Below are positions 35,216 to 49,900 of a stretch of DNA of 64,000 nucleotides, one piece after another. A program made the position numbers and the translations under genes. The notes beneath the pieces were generated by a model, which was given only the letters and a program-made list of their open reading frames with translations, was not told the origin of the DNA and did no database searches. The stretch is taken from positions 31,556,831 to 31,620,830 of the forward strand of contig CM034607.1 of the NCBI GenBank assembly GCA_020091685.1. The letters run 5' to 3'. The stretch comes from Lutjanus erythropterus. Its lineage: Eukaryota > Chordata > Actinopteri > Lutjaniformes > Lutjanidae. Numbering within the stretch: position 1 is the stretch's first letter; each line of letters starts with the position of its first letter.

Positions 35216-38200
35216 CTGCAGAGAAAAAGAGGTCAGTTTATGAAAGACAAGGACAGGAGGAAAGAAAAGGCAAAGAGGAAGAGGAGAGATAAAGAAGATG
35301 ATAAGAGGAGCAGAAAGTAAGAGAAACCAGAAAAAGTACAAAAGAGTGGCAGAGAGTAAGAAGACAGAGGGAGACAAGTACACCAGAGTGGAGGAGATGA
35401 AGGAGGGAGGTGATGTAGGATGGAGGAAGGGAAGGAAAGTGGTAAAAATTGAGGTCAGTGAAAAAGCAACGTGAATAATTTATGCACATGTTTCTGGGAC
35501 CGTATTTATAGATTTACCTTCCACTAACATGCAGCCACGACCACTTTCTTTCCCCTGTTACTCGCTCAATAATCTGCAGGAATGGATTTAAGCGTGTTGA
35601 AGGAGGATAAATCTGATTTGTACCAAAGATACAGACTTTAAGATGTAGGTAATGGATGAGAGGCTGCACCTGCCTTCTCTATTAAATATGGAGGCCGCTT
35701 TTCATTATTTAGACACGATGTATGTTACAGAAGCATGTTGTTTCCCTGCTGAAGTCGAGCAGCTGCTCCTGAGATTAAAAGTCTGAGAACTTTTTGTTCT
35801 GCCAGATGTTGCGCGTGTGTTGAAGTGAATCACTGATTTTGTTTTTTACGTTACAATAAATATCAAAATATTTGGTTTAAAAGTGGGCTAAATTTGGCTG
35901 AAAAGTGAACAGTTTTAATTTGTCTGTCTATATGAAACTGCTGTTTAAACTTTCCCACCCCTTCCCTTCCTACCATACACTTATTTTTGTCTTTTTTGGG
36001 GTGATACCATAATGATAGCATGTATTACATGGCTGCACAATTTAACCATTTTGACCACTTGAGAATACTCCAGTATATTGCTGACCTCCTCCTATCTCAT
36101 ACGTTGAATCAGGTTCTGGGGATTCCTCAGTAACTACCTTATTGCCAAAATTCACCTCACAAAAACTATCCATCCTCTGATTGCCTCAGGTCTCTAGTTT
36201 GCGGTATTGGAGTTTCATGAGGCTGTCATCATCCCAGAGGTCACTATAGGTCATTTCATACAGTGAGGTCTAGTTTCACTGAAATCCCGACTATGGCTAC
36301 ATCATCACACATGAATGCCATTGGGCTCATAGTATTGAGAGTTTCATATTTCCAGTCAGACGCAATTTATGCAATTCCAATACTGTTTAGGGACCCCAGT
36401 ATGTAAGAATATTCAAATAGAACGGGTGAAAATACCACACTGCATGTAAAAAACTGCATGGTTTTGTCTGAAAACTGCATGGAATTAGCATGAAGTGGGG
36501 ACGCATGTAAAGAGACTATTGGGTACCTGCAGGATTTTCATTCAGGGACTCCTTTGAAAATGGTCATGCCAGTTTTTCTCCAGCCAAAATTTATCCTAAC
36601 CCCTTCCTGACAAGCTGGTATGACATAGTTGGTAAAAATGAATGTCTTAGTCATCTTGTTTTATTTGGTGCTTGTATCGACACTAGATTTAAAGCTGAGC
36701 CCACCACAGCCTCTGAAAGAGACTGACCTTACATGCCAGACAACATCACATTTAGTCTGCAGAAGCTCTAATCAAACAACTCAAAGAATTCCTTGACCAC
36801 TTTGCTTTCTTTGCTTCCCTTTATTCCAGTTTCACCGAAGGTCCTTCCTATAAACTCTAATCTAATCTGTTCCACTGCTGAGTGCGGTGTGAAAGGTTGA
36901 TTGCCTTTTAATTACACTTGGCATTGAGGCGACATCACATAGCAGGTAGTTTCTGCAAAGCAATCTAAAACACGAGGACTGTTAATGATCTCTCTGTTCT
37001 TCTATCGATACACGGCTTCAAAAGAAAACTTCCCTGACAGTACAAAGGTGTTCTGTAATCAGGTTTTAGATGTTGGTCAGCCGCAGCTCGTTCTCATGAT
37101 CAAGATCAAGACTTCGCTCTCAGGATTTTTTTTTTCTTATTAATGATTCTCGTATCTTATCAAAATAGTCCCAAAAACCTGCTGTTGAAACACTTGTTTT
37201 GTTGATCCATTGGCCTGATTTCTACTGCAAGACGAAAACAACTGATGATTATAATATCTTATGTAACTGACAGACTTTATGTTACATAGGTGAACTTATA
37301 TAAATAATGCACTTATTTTAACGCATGGGTCTGCAATCTTTCAAAAGAGCCATTTTTGACAAATAAAATGGGACATTCGCAGACCCGCTGTATCTTAGTT
37401 TTGAGTGACAGGTTATTTACTTGAATATTTACTCGGGTGCAAACTAATTTGACATTATGTCAGCGTAGCAGCAGACATCGCAAAATCAGCCCCTAACCTC
37501 AGAGGAGAAGAGATATGAGTGGATAAAATACTTATTTTTGATGACAACATTTCTGTGGATTTTACTCTGTTGGAGTGTTTTATCAACAAGGTCAGCTGTT
37601 AACTGTTCAAGCTCAGTGACAGATCGATACCAGCTGTCTGTGACCCGACTGCAAACTTGAAAGCTGTAGGTTTTGACATATTTTACATTGTTTTAGTGTT
37701 TTTTTTTGTTTGTTTGTTTTTTGTAGATTATCATACTGAATTTGATTCTAGATGTTGCTAATGTGGCTACAGAGGCTGTGGTGATGTTAGACGAACGTTG
37801 CAATATTAAGAGACAGTCAAGGGAAAATGTGTGAACATTAAGTCTCGTTTAGACATTTAACTACTTGGTTAGGTTTAGGAAAACATCTCGGGGTGTGTCA
37901 TGTCATCTGCGAGACTGCAGTTCAAAACCAATGTCAGGTCAATTAGGAAAAAGTCTTGGCATTTGGACACTAAAACATTCTCACTTTGACCACATTTGAT
38001 AGTTCAGATTTGAGTGCATGAGAAAAAACTACTGGGAAGCTAGAGGATGATATAAAAACACCTAGAAAACAAAAAAAAACAAAGAAAAAAAACAATGGAT
38101 CCAACCTTTAATATGATCACATTTGTGGTGACCCCTCCACTGACCTTGATTGTGACCTCAGTGCTCTCCGAGGGCTTGTCATCGCACACAGACTGCATCA

Positions 38201-41200
38201 GAGACTCCTCAGTGAACCTGGTGTAAGCCTCATGGACCACCTGCAGACACACACACACACACAGACACACACACAGGAGACATGTCAAACTGTGGCCACA
38301 ACAGTGTAATGTCCCAGCAACTGAGCTTTTGCAAACTAGTCATCAAATATAGATGGACACTGCTAGAGAGGACATACAGTTAACACACACACACACACAC
38401 ACACGAGGAGGCACACATAACTGCACAGAAAGCTCTTAAACACACACATAAGATACTGAAGGGGAAGCTTGTGTGACATGACTGAGAGACGGGCTGGTTT
38501 ATTTGTCTTCACGGTGGGGCTGGAGGTTGAGAGGGAACAGAGCCAAACAGGCTGTAATCTTTCAGAAATGTCGGTTCCATTGAGCTGCAAGAAAGAGAAG
38601 GTCGAAGACAGATGGAGGCAAGATGCATTCGGTCTGAAGAGTAAAAGCAGGAGAGGAGGAGAAGGAAGACCGAGGTGATATGTTGAAAAAGAAGAGGGAG
38701 TGAACAGAGACAGGTGTGAGAGACTGATGATGAGAGATAAAGTGAGGAAGCTGGGAGAGAGATGGGGTGGAAGGTGTTTAATACTTGAATAGTTTTAAGA
38801 GAAACTGGCCTTCAGTCAGCTTAGCCGAGGGACGTGATCACACTGTAGACAGTGTCTCCATGCTGACACTTATGTAATGTTCAGTGACATCCATCCATTT
38901 GCTTTTTTTATTTTGGCTGAAGAGAATCCCAGCTGACATTTCTCGAGAGGCGGGGTACGGCCTGGACAGGCTGCCAGTCAATCGCAGAGACGGACAACTA
39001 TTCACATGAAAGCATGGACACACCTTCATGTTGTGAGGGGACAGTGCTAACCACTGCATCACCGTCTCACCACGAAGCCCCTGTTCAGCCAAATTATCAA
39101 ATTATCTTTGACGTGAAAAAAGGTGGAATGTAAGGTTGAGTTTTAAAGTCCACCTCCAGACATGTTTTAAATTATATAATATATTCTGCGAGAAATAATA
39201 AATTGTGGTTTTTTTGGGGGGCAAAATAAGTTCAAATACCTTGTTGAAATGGCTTACATACAGCTCTACACTTTACCTTCATTTAATATTCAAGGATTCA
39301 TGAATATTGAAATAGTCCCCGCCCTTACTGAGGACTAGCAGGAACCATCTGTGTTTTGTGATGTGTTATCTATTATCAGAGAAAATATCCACTTATTAAC
39401 CTCTTTAACTCCACCCCTCCTTACCATAGACCCATTTTAATCATGTTTAGGGGGTAAGGGGGGATCTTTAGGGGATATAGCAGGTTATCAATGGCCTATA
39501 ACAAAACAGAAGTGGTAAACATCATCATCTGGGAACCTGAAAATAAAGATGTAGCTGAGCATCGTGTGTCAACTTTTCCAGTCAGAAATCCGTAATAAGC
39601 AATAAGCTCCTGTTCAGATTTGTGTGTAAAGGCTTAGAACATCATGACTGAAGCATATGGACATCCTCATGCTCTATTATCTCTCACAAGTTGTGGCAGC
39701 AGTTTTTTGGATGATACCATTTATTACACAGATTTGGTGCACAATCTAACCATTTTTGAACACCCAAGAATTGCTAAAATTTTCAAAAATCCATCTAAAA
39801 AACCACAAACGTTGACAATGGGAGATTTTCTGCAAGAACTGCATTGTTTGATTGGTTGGCGAAGCCATATGGTAAATGTATGTATATACAATATACATAG
39901 AAAAGCCATCCATCACCTGAGGCTCACTGAATCTATATCAGCCTTTCAGTCACACAAAATTTATGCATTTCCAGCACTGTTTAGAGAGCCCACTATGCAG
40001 TAATATTCGAATGCAACAGACGAAAATAACATTTATACTTTATGCAAAAAGCTGCATGGTGTTCAGCCAAAAACTGAAGGGGATTAGCATAAAGTGTGCT
40101 TGTCTATAAAGGGCAGACTCTTGGGTTCCCATTAACCAGTTTTCATCCAGATATCTTGAGGTGAGAGGTCAGGGGACCACTTTGAAAGTGGCCATGTCAG
40201 TTTTTTTTAACTTTGGAGCGTTATCTAATCCTCTTCTCGACAAGCTGACATTGGCATGGTTGGTACCAGTGGATGTCTTAGGTCATCCATCTTCATTTAA
40301 AAGCTTAAAAGCCTGCAACCGTCTATAAAAGACTGTAATGTTGGGCGAGGACGCTGGCATCCTAGCAGAGTTGAAGAAGTTACTGCCTACACTCTTCCAG
40401 TTAAAAAGATGCTTTATATTATCTTGACTAAAATAGGCAGGCAGTCAGAAGTCTTTTTAATAAAAATATCTTATGTGAAACACCACACTGGATCAGGGAG
40501 ATAAGGTACAAAATAGATGAGGAAAAAAAGAGTGAAAGTGAAAGAATGAGAGTGTGGCAAGAGAAGCAAGAGTAAAGAGTAAGAAGTGGAAATTGAGGGT
40601 GTAAGAAAGATTAAGAAAGCGAGACACAGGAGACTAAGTGAAAGGAGAGAAAAGACAGAGAGGGAGCAGGAGAGATGATGAAGATACAGAGAGGAAAGAG
40701 GCTGGCAGAGCGATGGAGAGGAGGATAGAGAGTAAGATCGATGGAAAAACAGCGAGGTGGAGAGACATGGAGATAGAGAGACGGAGTTAGGTGCTTTGAT
40801 TGATTTGAGTTTCATGTCGGTCTCTCAGGTTAAGTCCCGAAAGGTCGACGCTGACAAACTCTCACACGTGTTGTCTGTGTTCTCAGATCTGTGAGGAAAT
40901 CCATAACGTGTCAGCGTGACCGACGTCAAGGGCAACTGCTGTCGTCTCAACCTCCACCGTCAATACACACAAACACACACGTTAAAGTGCCCATACACAC
41001 ACGGAAATTCAGAGACACGTCATGGGCATTTGCACAAAGACATGTTGTTACATAAGCTGCACGAACATACGAGGACACACAAACACACACCCAAACAACA
41101 CAGACACATACAATGAGTGACACACGGAGCAGTATGACCTGCTGATTTAACATTTATGTATTATAACATTTTAACTTTTACTGGTCATGTCTCATTTTTA

Positions 41201-44200
41201 ATAGCAACTTCTTAAGAAGCATAGCTATTTATGAAATGTTATCTTATTTTAATGTTATTTTTGTTTAAATACAGTGTGGGTAAAAACAAAATCACTACTT
41301 ATCTTGTTATTGAATATAGACTGGGTTTTATTAAAATACTACCTGTGCTAGTAGTGATATGAAAAAAAGAAAATCATTACGGAACAAATTTGACAGATAC
41401 AAGAATTATGTTTTTAGCCATGCTGGCAGCATGACTCTGGGGATGCTAATGTTGATCTGAATTAAATTTTTATGCATCCACTGCAATGCATGGGCTGCAA
41501 AGGCTGCAACATGATCCTTGGGGGCCAATGCATCCAAGTATGTCCAAGTACATCCACTAAAAAGTGCTTGTTTTTGCTACTGACAGGGTCAGATTGTTAT
41601 TCTACATGTCTGGCAACATTATGGAAAGGATCCCTATGGAGATAAACATTTTGAGACGGCCCTTTGTATTGGAAAAGTGACGACATTATAATCACTCTCT
41701 TTAAAGCCACCAGACTCCTTTGACAAAAACAGTCATTTCCCCTCACAGAACACAGGAGTTACTGTTTTAGCATTGCCTCGATTAGTCACTTAATTTGCAA
41801 TACTGTGTAATTTTGGTGTTTGAAACGTTTATTCAGAACTGAACTATCGTCTGTCTCTGTAGTGACCCTTCCTATAACACTGTCAGACACTTCAAGTGAC
41901 AATCTGAGCCTGTCAGTGGCAAAAAAAAACACTTTAAGTGGACATCCCTGACATGTGCATTTGCACAGAAGGATTATGTTACATCCACTGCAGCCCGTTT
42001 TATTCCAAAACTTTTTCTACCTATTAGTCATTTAGAAAAAAATAAATAAATACCAGAACTGCCCTTTAACATATGTAGTTTTGAGTCAAATGAAATGAAA
42101 TTTTCCCCTCAGGATGAAAACCTCTGTTTCAACAATAACTCTAATGTCTACTCTGTCATACAGCATCTCTGTTTATAACACTGATGTATAAATAAATATT
42201 TCTGTATTGTAGTGGGAAAATTATACGCTGAACTTTGCATTTTGTTCCTCAGGGTTGCTTCTCTTCAAAGGTTATCTGACTGGGTCTAATTGGTTACTCA
42301 TCCTTGAACACACAGCTGTTCTTCTTTAGGACAAACACGTCCTGACTCTCCTGATATGCACTCGAAGGACACCTGACTCAACCTCTTGTGTCTCTTTATC
42401 CTATAAAACAGATGCACGTCCTTCACTCATTATCAGTTCCTTTTACACTTCCTGACTGTGTACTGATCCTTTGGTCCTGGTGTCTGTCTTTATTTTCAGA
42501 TTTTCCACCACAGTATCATGATGCACATTGAGTACATAATATTTATTTTTCTTATTTCTTATTCTATTACAGGGCATATGTATAGAAACACTATGATACT
42601 GTTTAGGAAAACAAAGCAAATACCTTTACTGTATATATTCTGTTTTATTATCTATTATTGCCATTTTGTCTCTGTGTATATCAGTAGACTGTACATATTT
42701 TATACACCTATTTTCTCTGCTTCTTGCACTATGTAATATATATTTTTTTCTATTATTGAGCATCCGTAATGTGAACAATTTCCTCCCAGGGATCAATAAA
42801 GTATTTCTGATTCCTTCTTCTGGCTCCATCAAAACAAAACTATTGTCATTCCCATCAGCCTGAGCTGTTCTTTGTGTTCAGTGCTAATTAGGAAATGTTA
42901 GCAAGCTAACATGCTAACAATAAGATGTAGAACATTGTAAACAGACTTGAATGCTACACAGAGGATTGTGGGTCAGAACAGTCAGAAAAGTTTGCTGGCT
43001 TGTGTGCAGCAAAGTGCGACCAGATGCAGAAGCAACTAACAGCATGAAGACTATTGATTAGCCACTAAAATGTAAGTAATGGTGTCCTCGGTAACTATAG
43101 TGACATATGGGAATAAATGTAAAACCAGCACGCCATGGGGTAACGTCTCATTGTCATGTCACATGTTAATTTATTGCTTTGCATCACTTGAGTTGATTAT
43201 AGAATATGAACATACAACATCTAACGCACAGAAACTAGACAAACACAAACGAACACAAAAAGAAAACACAGACTGTCCGGGCCAGTAGTTGATTACACAG
43301 TGACAATTCTCTGGAAAATAGCTCAAAATCAATCTACTGTACATCATGGAAGGTTTAATAAAGCATATTCATAAAGTTTAATCACTACTGCCCTTAACAC
43401 GAACACCACACGCACAACCAGCACAGAAACCCACACATACACATCGGATATTTACCCTGTGATTCACCCCACACAATGAAACAACACCGACGTAAGAAAT
43501 CTGTGCATGTGTGTGCGCTTAGCTAGCCGAGTCACCACATACTGCAGGTTAAATACAGCAGTGAAGCTACACGTCCGCAGTTATCATAACTGGATGGTTT
43601 ATGAGTAACTGCAGGGCATCATCTGAGCTGCGAATCAGCAGAGAGGAAAAGAAAAGAAAGAGAGAGAGACAAGGAAGGAGAGCGAGAAAGAAGACGAAGC
43701 AGAGGAATGGGAGGCGCAGACGTTTAGTCACAAAGAAAAAGTCACACATGAGATTAGCGTGACTTTCTCTGATACCATTGCTCAGCTGCAGTTACACACA
43801 CCAATATAAAGGAGTTATAAACCATCTCAACAGGTCATTTAGTCTCTATACTTAAAGTTAAAATCTAATTTTCCTGAAGCAAGTGAAAAGAACTGGTCTA
43901 ATTTTCACTTGTTTTAAGAAACGTAAGATTTTAAGAGTAAATATTAGATTAAATTACTTGTTAAAATGGACATTTTTTTGCAGTGTGCACCCCGACCTGG
44001 TTCAAAACTGTATCAAAAATCCTGCAAGACAGACGGCACTCTTGACTGAGCCTGTCAAACAAGTTTTTAGAGTTAGAAAATTACATATAAGTAGCCTCCT
44101 ATGTTCTTAACCCTAAACTTAAAACATTGATATTTATCCTTTACATCTAACCCCCATTAAAGGTCCAGTGTGTAGAATTTAGTGGCATCTAGTCACAGAT

Positions 44201-46092
44201 CTATTAAGGAGGACTGGAGACGGTGTCATTCATTACTGGGAAAGCTGTTCAAAGGTGTGAGACACTGACTTCCAGGTATAAAATTACCTGGATCTTCTGC
44301 AGACCTCGAGTGCAGTAGAGTGGGTATAAAATGATTTTGACTTTCTGAATGCTGAATGGATCAAATCCTGACAGTGAAATGTGTTTCTTCTTCTTTTTTC
44401 CGTCTTCTTTCTTTATTTTTTCCCATTATTCTCTCTTTTCTTTTCATTCCTTCTGTTTTTTGCTTACTTCTATGTCTTGAGATAGTTTGTGCTCAATGTT
44501 TTGTATTGTTTGCTTGTAATGTTCAGTTTCCTTTGTCCTCTTCAATTTTGCTGAACAATAATGATTTTTTTTTAAGAGAGGACTCTGAATAAACCTTTCA
44601 GGCTCACGTCTTCTCCTGCGCTGCAACTCCTGTCCTTTCTACTTGTTATATAGACCCTTTCACAGCCTTTAAACAATGCACACATAGTTTGGCATTAGAA
44701 GTATGTTGGACCACAACAGCTTGTCAACAGTCACTGCAAACACTTTCACTTTAATAGCTTTCAGCCCTAACCGCCACCGATTGCTCTGAATCGAGCATCA
44801 TCCTGTCAGAATCCTGTAAAACTTGAGCCAAGCAGGAGAATATTGATTCTGACACCCATAAATGCAACCAGCAGGCATTTTGGTGATTTTGGTTCTGGTT
44901 AAATATCTAATTCAATGTTTGCAGCTTGATAACTCCCCCTGATGAGTGGGGGAGACTCTGTTGCCAATATGCACTGTTGATGACATCAGCTGTAAAAGGG
45001 TCTATATTGTGTATTTTTATTGCTCTACTAAACTAAACTAAACTAAACTAAACTAAACTAAACTGTAACATAAAAAAAGACTTTTTGGGTCCCTGTGCAT
45101 CATGTGGTGTTGTCTTTACACCATCAGTCAATCAAATTACCACCAATCTTGTCTTACAAGATTTAAGAAAAACTGAACAGTTCTTATTTTTAGATTATTA
45201 TACACTAATGAAAACATATTCAGGAATATTATATTCCATTTCTGCCATATTCTGCTGATAAATCCCTATAAATTTTACACACTGGACCTTTAAGAGAACA
45301 AGAGTTTCCTGAATATTCTGGGTTTTTTTTTCTTTTATTTATTTTATTTCAGTGTTAATATGGTATCTACCTCATGAAAGAACCTGAAGTTGCCTATTAT
45401 ATAAACATAAAATAATATGTACTTTTAGTCTACATAAAAAGGGATGTTTGTGCAAAGCTCAGTCATTTGAATATTTAAAGTCTTTGAGGATCAGAGAGAC
45501 AGCTTGTGCCAAGTTGTGGTGCCAGATCCACTTCAGGTAATTCATTGACTTTTTGTCAAATTAGGTCTTCGATCAGCTTCTGCTTGTTCATTAAGATTGA
45601 TAGCAGTTTCTCCTCAGTGTCCAGGCTTTATTTAGTCCGCTGCTGCTCAGTTTCTTTAATCGATCATTATCATCTCAAAGCAGCACAGTTTACAAAATAC
45701 TGAACACACATTTCTGAAACTGTCACCAATAATCTCGTCACAGTAAAGCAGGTTGATCGAGGAACTTATCTGGCAAAAAAAACGGTACATTTCTCTAGAC
45801 ACCAATATGAAGGAAGAGCAGAAAAAAAGAGGCCAGAACACAATTCTCTCACCAAGAAGAGGCTCCGTTTGAGGCTCCTTTAAAAGTAAGAGGGAGAAAC
45901 GCAACGCAGGCAACAGCGTTAGCTGGACCACCAATCAGACACATCCAGCTGTTAGCATAAAGGCCTCGTTTACACAGCTGTAATTTGAATTCACTCAACA
46001 TTTATGAAGTTGAACCAAGACACATAAAAAAACATCACAAACTGGACAAACATTAATAATTTCACACACCTCTTTCCTGACAGTCTTAAACA

Positions 46093-46127
<35 letters not shown>

Positions 46128-46937
46128 CTTTACCACACAACCCTTAATGACGGATGTAGTTGGATGGAAGTAAAATTAGACAAATAAATTAGGTTAAATC
46201 TAGACCACTGCTGTAATCTACCAACACTAATCCTTAAATTCAGCATGTTGTTATCAGTGTGTTGCAATGCAGATGTACTGAATGTAGTTATTCACCCAAA
46301 AAGTGAAGAAAATGAGAATTAGAATAAGGACTGTTACATCTAACAGCATCACAAATACCCTCCAAACACCTGAGAGTTGTCTACATAGAGTTAAATGACC
46401 TAAAATATGAATTGAAGATGCAAATACACAAACTGTGACAGAGAAGAGAGCGAACAGAGACGACAAACATAAGAAACAGTAATGTGAGATAATAGAAAAA
46501 TACTTTTTTTTAAGCTGACAATAACCATGATATTTAAAAAAAAATAAAATATTCATGTTATGTTAATAATACACAATATTGTTAGGTCTTATTGATCTTT
46601 ACAGACTCTCATTCCACCAACATATTGTTAATTACTAAGAAATGAGTGCCAATTTGCAGGCAACAGTATGAATTTCTGATTAGAGTTTGTGGTGGTTTAC
46701 TTTAATATCATTTAATAAAACTTGTGTCTTTGGAGGGTTTATGTACAACATATAAGTGTGAGAGAAGAGAAAAGAGATCCAGGAAGCAGCACTAGAATAA
46801 CATGTTTCTGTTTGTCGTCCTCTGTCATGTGGATATCTTTAATTTGGCTGTAACCATGTGTGTCAAGTCCAGCGCTGCAGGGGGACGAGGTCGACCAGCT
46901 GACCATGCTGACAATCCCAGCCAACACACACACACAA

Positions 46938-46969
<32 letters not shown>

Positions 46970-49900
46970 ACACCTAACACTGTGACCCTACAATATTCCT
47001 CCATCACAGAGAGATGAAGAATGATGGTGCTGCACCGGTGTTACCTGTCTGAACGCCTCGCCGTCTCCTTTGCCCGCCTGCTGAGCGAGGAGCGTCAGCC
47101 TCTTGTTCTTCTCGTTCCTCTTGTGAACTTTATAGAGGCAGGACAGTAGGCACACCAGAAGCATCAAGGCGAGCAGGCCCAGCAGGGAGAGGATGGCCAC
47201 AGTCAGGGGAGGCAGCTTATAGGCTGAGAGAGAGACGAGACGGCAAAAAACAACCACAGAGGAAAAATAATAAGTCTTCTGTGACTGCAGAAACGTTGCT
47301 TCAGACTGACTTTATTGTGTAGAAGCTCATATTTCTGCACATTTCAAGGCAACGGACTGCAATAGAGTTTTTGAGTTTTGAGCCCAACTCAAATTTTTTG
47401 AAAAAGCTTTAAGGGTAAGAAGTGATTGAAAAAGACTGTTTTTTAAATTTCTAAATCTCAAAGATTCAGGTTTACCTAAAGAAGGAAAGTAAATGATCTC
47501 AACTAAAGTTATAAGTCAGCAAAACTTCTTAAAGTTTATTTCAGAACTTATAAGTTTGAGCTGGGCCAAAAACTCAAAAATCTATTGCAGTGCGTTGCCT
47601 TGAAATTTTGAGTTTTCTGAACTTTTCTTTTTTACAGTGTGTCTGTTTCTTGTCAAAACTGATTCTCGCTTTAATTAGCAGGTTAGTTTGCATTAACATG
47701 TTGGTGGTAATCTGGTTAGACTGCACTGATCATAGGACAGCGGTTCTCAAAAAGGGGTCTCTCTGCCACTCTGCCAGGGGTTCTGTGAAAAGTTTTCACC
47801 GTGAGATAATCATCTTCGTCTGTTGATGAACTAGAACCAGTGTTTGGTTTGTCCATTCTGGGCTACTGTAGAAACACGACTGTGCAACACGGCAGCCTGC
47901 ACCATCTGTAGATATAAACTGCCCTTTCTAAGATAATAAAAACACAATGATTTGTATTTTCAGGTGATTATACACTAATGAACACATGCTTATGAATATT
48001 ATATTCCATTTCAGCCATATTGTGCCAATAGATCCCCCCAAATCTTGCACACTGGACCTTCACTTCTCCAATTCTACCGCCGTTTATCAAGTTGCAAGTG
48101 TTAAAATGTGTGGAATAAAAATGATATTCATTCATTCATTTCATTCAACCTTTATTTAAACTCGGAAATACATCGAGGTAGAGACCTCATTTACAATGTA
48201 GCCGAGTGAAATAATAGAAAATAAAAGCACTTAGACATAGAAAGCCAAAGAGAAACTACATGAGTGTGGCAAACAGAAAAAAAACACACAATGAAACTGA
48301 AATTAAAAATGTTTTTAAAAAAAATAATAAAACAAAAAATGATTAATTAATAAAATCATCAATAATGAATAAAATAGCAGCAGAGGCATGCATGTACAAA
48401 ATATCACCGTAGTCCAACACTGATAAAAAAAAAAGTTGCCTCAACAAGCATCTTCCTACAATGTGGCCTATTTCTGTAAAAGAACCCAATTTTAATTCAT
48501 AAAGAATTCACCAGCTTAGAAATATGATGTTTAAAGGTTAATTTATCATCATACACAGTGACCCTTTCAATATTTGTACCATAGCTGGTAGAAATGATGA
48601 GGTTGTCATGGATACTATTTTTTGATCTGGTGAACAACATGAATTTAGTTTTGCCAGCATTGAGAACCAGTTTCTGATTATTGAGTGCAACTTGGACATC
48701 AGAAAAGCAGTGCTGGAGGGATTTTATGGCTGAGTGTGCATCACTGGCAATACAGTACAAAACGGTGTCATCTGCATAAAGATGAATATTACACCCAGAG
48801 GCAACTGAGGTAATATCATTGATGTAAATCGAAAACAGAACAGACCCCAGGATTGAGCCTTGCGGGACACCTTTTGCTATTTGGATAAATTCAGATTTAA
48901 CATTGTTGTCATAATATGGGTGATGGGATCACTAGCAGACAGTGGTGGACCTGCTTTTACTGCCTTCCAGAACTTTGCTGGATTTGAATATGATTTTGGA
49001 ATTAGATTAAAATAATAATCAAGACTTAGCCTTTCTTATCACAGATGTATATTTGTTTCTAAGCTGTCTGAAAGCAAGTAAGCATATAGAAAGTTGCCAG
49101 GTTACAGGCATGAAAACACTTGGTGAAGTGGTCAGGATTGTGTAAAAGTCGATGTAGAACGCGTGTTAGTTCATAAAAAAGCCAGATCAGAACTAAAAAA
49201 CGGTACGTTGATCATTTAAATGTGTCTGTTTCTCTTACCGTCCACCTCTATGTAGACGTGAGCCACAGGAAACCCAGCCAGGTCTGTCACTTTGAAGATG
49301 CCCCTGTCGGACTCATGGACCTTCTTCATGATGAGCTCTGATCCCTCCACGTTCAGCCTCCCCTCCAACATGGAGTCCAGCGGCGACACCAGAACCCCCT
49401 GCTCCAGGATGACCCGGTCCTGATTGTCTGATTTGGGCCTGTAGACGATGTTAAGATTGGAATAGTGCAGGTAGAGGTTTATCTTCAGGTTTTCTCCGTA
49501 GGTCAGACGCAAGAAGTTCTGGTGCTCTGTGGAGAAACGAAGGGATGAATGTAAACAGATGTACAGAGTATATGCATAGCTTGCGTGGCAATGTGTCTAA
49601 ACTTACACAGGCACATTTCTAGAGTTTTTAAATTTGATTTAAGCCATTCAAACAGTAGTAAATTTGGTGGCCAATGTGCATTTTTGGTGGCACAAACAAA
49701 TGTAAACTCATGCAAAAACAATACAGAAAAGGCAGTTTAACAGCTTAACGCAGCTGTTAAATCTGCTGTGTCGTCCATTTTTCCCATGAATTGTGATGCG
49801 ATGTTTCTGATTCTTTTTCCTCTGTAAGGATCTCATTAGCAGTTTGAGTAGGTTGAGTAAACCCACACTTCGTTAGCACCAAAATATTGGCTCAGCAGCT

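Noticed and set aside
39644..40003. Plus-strand 119-codon ORF
   Set aside because: Falls within a dispersed repeat whose other copy at 36 kb does not keep the frame.
40471..40815. Minus-strand 114-codon Ser/Leu-rich ORF
   Set aside because: Same artefact of an AGAG-rich purine tract.
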